From Photobacterium iliopiscarium (GTDB lineage: Bacteria; Pseudomonadota; Gammaproteobacteria; Enterobacterales; Vibrionaceae), in assembly GCF_003026395.1 (NCBI RefSeq), contig NZ_PYOO01000020.1:1-51882 (forward strand): DNA of 51,882 nt. The letters are read 5' to 3'. Both the position numbers and the translations under genes were made by a program. Shown in pieces: positions 47,562 to 51,882 of the stretch. The stretch's first letter is position 1. Each line of letters opens with the position of its first letter. Below the pieces are notes generated by a model. That model saw only the letters and a program-made list of their open reading frames with translations, searched no databases and was not told the origin of the DNA.

Positions 47562-48749
47562 ATGGCAAACAAGTATGATGTAGTAATTATTGGTGCAGGT
47601 GCGGCAGGTTTAATGTGTGCTGCCGCTGCGGGTAAACGTGGACGTTCAGTGTTAGTGCTCGATCATGGTAAGAAACCCGGCCGTAAAATTTTAATTTCAG
47701 GTGGTGGTCGTTGTAACTTCACTAATAATGATGTTGCCGCCAATAATTATGTTTGTCGTAATCCCCATTTTGTTAAATCAGCATTATCGCAATACAGCCA
47801 ATGGGATTTTATCGGCTTAGTGTGTCAGCATGGAATTGACTACGAAGAGCGCGATCACGGTCAGTTATTTTGTATTGATTCAGCGAAAGACATTGTCAAA
47901 ATGTTGGTGGCAGAATGTGATTTGCCTAATATCAACTTACGTTATCAGGCTGAGATTACGTCAATTATGCAGCAAGAGGCTGGTTTTAGCCTCACTGTTA
48001 ATGGTGATGCTATCAGTTGTGAGTCGCTGGTGGTTGCTACTGGTGGCTTGTCGATGCCTAAATTGGGTGCAACCCCGTTTGGTTATCAAATTGCTGAACA
48101 GTTTGGTTTGAAAATGGTGCCAACCACAGCAGGATTAGTGCCATTTACGCTTCATAAACAAGATAAAGACGCTTTTGAAGAATTATCGGGTATTGCTGTA
48201 CCCGCTGTGATCACAACCGCTGACGGTACCAGTTTCAAAGAAAATTTATTATTTACCCACCGTGGCTTATCGGGCCCTGTGGTACTGCAAATTTCATCTT
48301 ATTGGTTGCCAGGTCAAAAAGTGAGTATTGATTTATTACCGACGCTTAATTTGGCTGATACGTTAATTGAATTACGTGAACAGCATCCCAATCAGAGTCT
48401 AAAAAACACCTTATCGCGCTTGTTGCCTAAGCGTCTAATTGAGGTGCTAATTACTCGTGGTGATATTACTGATAAGCCATTAAAGCAACTTAATCACAAA
48501 GAATTTGAGCAGTTAGCAACCTATTTTCATCAATGGAACATTGCGCCAAATGGCACTGAAGGCTACCGCACTGCTGAAGTGACGTTAGGTGGGGTTGATA
48601 CTGATGAATTATCATCAAAAACTATGGAATCTAAAAAAATCAAAGGTCTGTTTTTTGCTGGTGAAGTGATGGATGTTAGCGGTTGGCTTGGCGGTTATAA
48701 CTTTCAATGGGCTTGGAGTTCTGGGTATGTTGCTGGTCAAAATGCATGA
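47562..48749 (+). CDS. YhiN/HI0933-family FAD-dependent oxidoreductase
   Basis: 395 residues from ATG 47562 (an upstream in-frame TTG is unlikely). N-terminal dinucleotide motif YDVVIIGAGAAGLMCAAAAGKRG (~5-27), followed by the family-specific GRKILISGGGRCNFTN and, at the C-terminus, GVDTDELSSKTMESKKIKGLFFAGEVMDVSGWLGGYNFQWAWSSG. A flavoprotein of unestablished reaction. In E. coli the yhiN gene is also near uspA/uspB. Confidence 0.92.
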   Translation: MANKYDVVIIGAGAAGLMCAAAAGKRGRSVLVLDHGKKPGRKILISGGGRCNFTNNDVAANNYVCRNPHFVKSALSQYSQWDFIGLVCQHGIDYEERDHGQLFCIDSAKDIVKMLVAECDLPNINLRYQAEITSIMQQEAGFSLTVNGDAISCESLVVATGGLSMPKLGATPFGYQIAEQFGLKMVPTTAGLVPFTLHKQDKDAFEELSGIAVPAVITTADGTSFKENLLFTHRGLSGPVVLQISSYWLPGQKVSIDLLPTLNLADTLIELREQHPNQSLKNTLSRLLPKRLIEVLITRGDITDKPLKQLNHKEFEQLATYFHQWNIAPNGTEGYRTAEVTLGGVDTDELSSKTMESKKIKGLFFAGEVMDVSGWLGGYNFQWAWSSGYVAGQNA

Positions 48750-48822
48750 TATTTGAACGATAACTTAAGCGTTTTTGTTCTTTAAAAGATTCAAATTTTA
48801 TCCAAAATGGTGTTTTTTTATC

Positions 48823-48863
48823 GATATTGCTTAAAGAGGAATAAAATCTTTTTAAGTAATATC
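48823..48863 (+). promoter_or_regulatory. Long hairpin between the YhiN-like gene and csp copy 1
   Basis: GATATTGCTTAAA (48823-48835) pairs with TTTAAGTAATATC (48851-48863) with one G-U pair, extended inside by several more pairs. It encloses GAGGAATAAAA. No U-tract follows. The remainder of 48750-48962 is AT-rich without a gene. Confidence 0.5.
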
Positions 48864-48962
48864 AATTGGTTGTATTTTATTTGATGTGTTTGTGCAAAAT
48901 AAATCTTTACAATAATTGCTAACCACATAATAATGATGTCGCTCTGTTGTTCGGAGTTATTA

Positions 48963-49043
48963 ATGAAAACATCAAGTAAAAGAAAAACCCTCAGAATATC
49001 TTCGTTATTGTTGCATTCCTTAGTGTTTCCCTTAGCTTCATAG
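48963..49043 (+). CDS. Small ORF upstream of csp copy 1 (26 codons)
   Basis: ATG 48963 preceded by CGGAG at 6 bases spacing, a good ribosome site. The product MKTSSKRKTLRISSLLLHSL...is short, basic at the N-terminus and hydrophobic later. No known family recognised. It stops 87 bases before the csp ATG and just before a candidate csp promoter. Could be a genuine small protein or chance. Confidence 0.35.
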   Translation: MKTSSKRKTLRISSLLLHSLVFPLAS

Positions 49044-49056
49044 TCACATTCAATAA

Positions 49057-49091
49057 TTCAAGCTCTCAGTGCATCGTGATATAATCACGAT
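49057..49091 (+). promoter_or_regulatory. Candidate promoter with overlapping palindrome, csp copy 1
   Basis: -10 TATAAT (49080-49085) with a poor -35 (TTCAAG, 17-base spacer) lies inside a perfect palindrome ATCGTGAT-ATA-ATCACGAT (49073-49091). A start here would give only a ~40-base leader, shorter than the E. coli cspA leader. The palindrome could bind a regulator. Confidence 0.5.
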
Positions 49092-49130
49092 AAATATTAT
49101 GAATTTTAATCCAATATTAAGGGACACATT

Positions 49131-49337
49131 ATGTCTACTACTGGTATCGTTAAGTGGTTCAACGAAGAGAAAGGTTTCGGTTTCATTACTCAAGACAATG
49201 GCGGTGCTGACGTATTCGTTCATTTCCGTGCAATCGCTTCTGAAGGTTTCAAAACTCTTGCTGAAGGCCAAAAAGTGTCTTTTGAAGTAGAGCAAGGCCA
49301 AAAAGGTCTTCAAGCTGCAAACGTTGTAGCTTTATAA
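49131..49337 (+). CDS. Cold-shock protein (CspA family), copy 1
   Basis: 68 residues, single cold-shock domain acting as an RNA/DNA chaperone. RNP1 KGFGFIT (~16-22) and RNP2 VFVHF (~29-33) are intact. Ribosome site AAGGGACACATT before ATG is identical to that of copy 2. The protein differs from copy 2 only near the N-terminus (one residue shorter) and at the last residue (Leu for Ile), so this is a recent duplication or gene-converted pair. A 13-bp-stem terminator follows. Confidence 0.96.
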
Positions 49338-49348
49338 TATTTTAAGTC

Positions 49349-49384
49349 GACGCAAATGGTAGCAGTACCGTTTGCGTCACTTTT
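49349..49384 (+). terminator. Terminator of csp copy 1
   Basis: GACGCAAATGGTA-GCAG-TACCGTTTGCGTC (13 bp, one G-U pair) then ACTTTT. Confidence 0.8.
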
Positions 49385-49447
49385 AATAACATGCATTTTA
49401 ACTAAAAAATTATTTATACAATATCATCGAAATATAAAACACTTCCA

Positions 49448-49473
49448 ACATCTGCATCTGCATCTGCATCTGT
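49448..49473 (+). repeat. Short hexanucleotide repeat
   Basis: Four consecutive ATCTGC/CATCTG units in the non-coding stretch between csp copy 1 and the small-ORF pair. Rest of 49385-49599 is AT-rich with no gene seen. Confidence 0.8.
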
Positions 49474-49599
49474 CGTTACGTTCCTTATTTTCTTCGTTAC
49501 ATTATTATAAATAGCATTTTAATACTTAATCCGTAGAAAAGATTTAGATGAATTTTATCGTCTTAATATTTTGTTACGCATAAACAATTGAGGATACTT

Positions 49600-49695
49600 A
49601 TGTCTCGTTCATTAGGCCGTAAGCGGTTTTGGTTCCAACAAACTCGCCCAGAAAACCCTGTAAATTCAAACGAAAACCAAGAGGTTAAACAATGA
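49600..49695 (+). CDS. Small basic protein (31 codons), first of a coupled pair
   Basis: ATG 49600 with GAGGAT about 6 bases upstream, an excellent ribosome site. The product begins MSRSLGRKRFWFQQTRPEN: strongly basic with aromatic residues, then a polar Asn/Glu/Gln-rich tail. The stop TGA overlaps the start of the next ORF (ATGA), and the next ORF's ribosome site GAGGT lies inside this gene. This coupling is the main evidence that both are real. No family recognised. Confidence 0.55.
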   Translation: MSRSLGRKRFWFQQTRPENPVNSNENQEVKQ

Positions 49696-49901
49696 TAGTA
49701 AATTTTAATTTAGTAAAAGATCAACGTGCTTGGACTGCCAATATTCACCAGTTAAATAGTGATGTGTTAAAACGTCATATTCTTATTAACGGTAATGTGG
49801 ATAATCTAGATATATCATTTAGTTACTGTGAAAAAACAGCCGCAGGCAACATAACGAACAGCAGCAATAAAGTAATTGGTAATTTCTACATTTCTTATTA
49901 A
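49692..49901 (+). CDS. Small protein (69 aa), second of the coupled pair
   Basis: Starts by ATGA overlap with the preceding 31-codon ORF; GAGGT is 6 bases upstream. The product (MIVNFNLVKDQRAWTANIHQ..., ending NKVIGNFYISY) is a soluble, beta-rich-looking chain with no signal peptide or membrane helix and is not recognised. The gene lies between two near-identical cold-shock genes, so cold or RNA-related roles are possible, but that is inference. Confidence 0.6.
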   Translation: MIVNFNLVKDQRAWTANIHQLNSDVLKRHILINGNVDNLDISFSYCEKTAAGNITNSSNKVIGNFYISY

Positions 49902-49995
49902 TACCTCAGGGGATTTAATTAAGAAATGATTTTAATTAAATGTCTTATCTCGCCAAATGACATTATTTAATGATTATGTAAGTATTGAATGCCTT

Positions 49996-50020
49996 CTATA
50001 ACAACACGGTATTGTTATAG
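49996..50020. promoter_or_regulatory. Hairpin/palindrome upstream of csp copy 2
   Basis: CTATAACAA-CACGGTA-TTGTTATAG, perfect 9-bp arms, about 95 bases before the csp ATG. No U-tract; either a leader structure, an operator or the weak end of the small-ORF transcript. Confidence 0.5.
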
Positions 50021-50114
50021 TGATTACGCGAAGATTATTACTTATATAAATATTATCATTTCAGATTATTACGCTACGCAATAATATAATTACATTTAAG
50101 TTAAGGGACACATT

Positions 50115-50324
50115 ATGTCTAATACAACAGGTATCGTTAAGTGGTTTAACGAAGAGAAAGGTTTTGGTTTTATTACTCAAGACAACGGCGGTGCTGACGT
50201 ATTCGTTCACTTCCGTGCTATCGCTTCAGAAGGCTTCAAAACGCTTGCTGAAGGCCAAAAAGTGTCTTTTGAAGTAGAGCAAGGCCAAAAAGGTCTGCAA
50301 GCTGCGAACGTTGTAGCTATCTAA
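50115..50324 (+). CDS. Cold-shock protein (CspA family), copy 2
   Basis: 69 residues; cold-shock domain with RNP1 KGFGFIT and RNP2 VFVHF intact. Differs from copy 1 only at the N-terminus (MSNTTG versus MSTTG) and final residue. Nucleotide differences are almost all silent and are concentrated in the first two thirds; the distal part carries an uninterrupted identical stretch of about 50 bases, which suggests gene conversion. Upstream sequences diverge before the shared AAGGGACACATT, so the two copies may respond differently. Confidence 0.96.
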
Positions 50325-50349
50325 TTTATCCTCGCGGATAAATAATAAA

Positions 50350-50375
50350 AATGCTGGCTAAGGCCGGCATTTTTT
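50350..50375 (+). terminator. Terminator of csp copy 2
   Basis: AATGCTGGC-TAAG-GCCGGCATT with six T. Confidence 0.9.
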
Positions 50376-50413
50376 ATATCTATACATTGCTATTACGGAC
50401 ACGTTTTCTAAGA

Positions 50414-50548
50414 ATATCCTGCATATCCTGCATATCCTGCATATCCTGCATATCCTGCATATCCTGCATATCCTGCATATCCTGCATATCCTGCATATCC
50501 TGCATATCCTGCATATCCTGCATATCCTGCATATCCTGCACATCCTGC
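50414..50548. repeat. 9-bp tandem repeat, 15 copies
   Basis: ATATCCTGC repeated 15 times without interruption, 14 identical units plus a final ACATCCTGC variant. It lies in the convergent gap between the csp terminator (ending 50375) and the adiA terminator (50562-50594), so it is untranslated and probably hardly transcribed. Because 9 is a multiple of 3, all frames stay open across it and produce spurious Cys-Ile-Ser or Met-Gln-Asp ORFs. Looks like a variable-number repeat locus. Confidence 0.97.
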
Positions 50549-50561
50549 AAAATTACCGACA

Positions 50562-50594
50562 AAAAAAATCCCCCGCTTATTATCAGCGGGGGAT
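50562..50594 (-). terminator. Terminator of the arginine decarboxylase gene
   Basis: ATCCCCCGCT-N7-AGCGGGGGAT, with eight T downstream on the minus strand, 33 bases after the stop at 50627. Confidence 0.92.
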
Positions 50595-50626
50595 TGGTAG
50601 GGTAGTCACATTAGCGCATTAGGCGA

Positions 50627-51882
50627 TTATAGTGCTTCTTTTTTGATACAAAGAACGTGGTATTTACCGTCTTCGATTTCTGCGCCTTCAGTTTCGTGTT
50701 CGAAACCAGGGAACTCAGCGTCCCATGCTTCTAGTGCTTTCAAGTACTGGATTTGAGGACTTGTATCATCACCGAAGTTTTCGCCACCCATAAGCATTGG
50801 GATGCCTGGTGGGTAAGGGATAACAGAGTTCGCTGCAACGCGGCCAACAAGTTTATCCGAAGCCACTAGCTCTACATCATCTGATACGACGAACTGGTAA
50901 GCAGTACGTGGTTTCACTTCCATTACAGGAAGGCTTGAGTAAGCGTGGTTCAGCACTTGGCTTGGGTTGTGACGTACTAGGTACTTGAACATACGCTCGC
51001 CAAGGTCTTTCAGACCAAGACCACGGTAAACTTCTGGAGCAGAAGCGACTAGTTCAGGTAATAGTGTTTCGATGTCTGCGTTAGCATCGTAGTGACGTTT
51101 GAATGACAACAATGTGTTGATCAATGTGTCACGCTTACCTTTAGTAATACCCATTGAGAATAGGAACATTACTTGGAAGTCAGTTGTACGTGTTGGTACG
51201 ATACCGAAACGACCTAGGTAAGCCGTTACAAGTGCTGCTGGAACACCTGTTTCTAGGAAGTTACCGTTGTCATCAAGACCCGGAGTTAGCAAGCTAACTT
51301 TGATTGGATCAAGCATACACCAGTCATTGTCGATTTCGTCAAAGCCGTGCCACTTGTCACCAGGAGTCAGTTTCCAGTTCTGTTGGATAGTCATTAGTGA
51401 CTCAACAGAAGCGTCTTCGAAATTAACCTTGTCACCGTTCATTTCTGTAACAGTTTCAGCATTCCAAGGTTTGAAGAACCAGTCTTTTTCGCTAGTGTAT
51501 TCGTTAAATAGTTGACGCATGTTCTGACGGAAGATGATCGCTTCGCGGTTCACTTCGTTAGTTAGCGATAAACCACTTTCACCTTTCATCATGTTTGCTG
51601 CAATATCGTTAGACGCACAGATTGCGTATAGTGGCGATGTTGAAGTGTGCATCATGTAAGCTTGGTTGAAACGGTCAAAGTTGATCGCGTTCTCACCGTT
51701 ACGTACGTGAATGTATGATGCTTGAGATAAGGCATTCAATAACTTGTGTGTTGAATGTGTTGCAAATACTGTAGGACCAGTATGGTCTTTAGCATCGCCA
51801 CGCATTGCGTAGTGACCCTTGTAGATAGGGTTAAAACGTGCGTAACCAAACCATGCTTCATCCATGTGAATACGGCTAGAGC
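50627..51882 (-). CDS. adiA: AdiA-like arginine decarboxylase, 3' part
   Basis: The frame is open to the window edge (it reads SSRIHMDEAWFGYARFNP at the edge), so about 418 C-terminal residues of a ~750-residue protein are seen. PLP-dependent fold-type I decarboxylase; the PLP-lysine motif is THSTHKLLNALSQ. It aligns closely with E. coli AdiA to the last residues (IPYPPGIPMLMGGENFGD, FPGFEHETEGAEIEDGKYHVLCIK) and not with the CadA/LdcC C-terminus, hence arginine rather than lysine decarboxylase. It converts arginine to agmatine while consuming a proton, for acid resistance or polyamine supply. The start, regulator and antiporter lie outside the window. Confidence 0.92.
   Translation of the reverse strand, partial: SSRIHMDEAWFGYARFNPIYKGHYAMRGDAKDHTGPTVFATHSTHKLLNALSQASYIHVRNGENAINFDRFNQAYMMHTSTSPLYAICASNDIAANMMKGESGLSLTNEVNREAIIFRQNMRQLFNEYTSEKDWFFKPWNAETVTEMNGDKVNFEDASVESLMTIQQNWKLTPGDKWHGFDEIDNDWCMLDPIKVSLLTPGLDDNGNFLETGVPAALVTAYLGRFGIVPTRTTDFQVMFLFSMGITKGKRDTLINTLLSFKRHYDANADIETLLPELVASAPEVYRGLGLKDLGERMFKYLVRHNPSQVLNHAYSSLPVMEVKPRTAYQFVVSDDVELVASDKLVGRVAANSVIPYPPGIPMLMGGENFGDDTSPQIQYLKALEAWDAEFPGFEHETEGAEIEDGKYHVLCIKKEAL

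Noticed and set aside
50414..50548. CRISPR or attachment-site interpretation of the 9-bp repeat
   Set aside because: No spacers, no integrase and no tRNA nearby; it is a simple tandem repeat.
50351..50605. Cys-Ile-Ser repeat ORF and the antisense repeat ORFs
   Set aside because: The repeat unit is 9 bp, so every frame stays open. The plus frame starts inside the csp terminator and the others have no ribosome sites.

Overview
The window looks like chromosome 1 of a member of the Vibrionaceae, probably Photobacterium. This is an inference from protein families, moderate-to-low GC, gene order and very tRNA-dense loci. Much of the gene order is a shuffled version of two Escherichia coli blocks. 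One is the 85-87 min region (rrn-aspT-trpT, ilvY-ilvC, rep, gppA-rhlB-trxA-rho, argX-hisR-proM tRNAs, ubiD-fre). The other is the 77-78 min region (gor, rlmJ, prlC, uspA, uspB, a YhiN-like flavoprotein).

Layout. 1-1080: end of an rRNA operon (23S 3' end, 5S, tRNA-Asp, tRNA-Trp, terminator), then three decayed tRNA-Trp copies. 1097-3936: ilvY and ilvC, divergent, and ubiK. 4042-13366: two adjacent RND efflux systems on the minus strand, one with its own TetR repressor and operator, one AcrAB-like with a long inverted repeat upstream; no outer-membrane TolC-like gene is present. 13676-16215: rep helicase and a cytochrome c5. 16424-18170: a tRNA operon (Arg-CCG, His, decayed Pro, Pro, His, Pro) with a strong promoter, followed by about 1 kb of tandem decayed tRNA-Pro plus terminator units. 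18766-24125: a peptide-type ABC uptake operon. 24192-30519: a lipoprotein, a YjiH-like membrane protein, a cupin gene and an unrecognised gene with a His/Cys tail, and an AT-rich EAL-domain protein. 30820-40298: gor, rlmJ, prlC, gppA, rhlB, trxA, rho. 40536-43469: ubiD with an internal duplication, then a ferredoxin-fre pair behind a good Fur box. 43517-48749: EamA transporter, uspA, ftnA, uspB, an MscS-family channel and a YhiN-like flavoprotein. 48750-50375: two near-identical cold-shock genes enclosing an ATGA-coupled pair of small ORFs. 50414-50548: fifteen copies of a 9-bp repeat. 50627 to the end: 3' part of an AdiA-like arginine decarboxylase.

Most genes are core housekeeping or stress functions: branched-chain amino acid synthesis, redox and iron handling, RNA turnover and termination, stress proteins. 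The unusual material is mostly non-coding or small: the two decayed tRNA arrays, which carry the same type of T-arm alteration; the cupin/His-tail locus with shared upstream motifs; the small-protein pair between the csp genes; a short ORF in the rho leader; and the 9-bp repeat. No CRISPR array, insertion sequence or prophage was seen.
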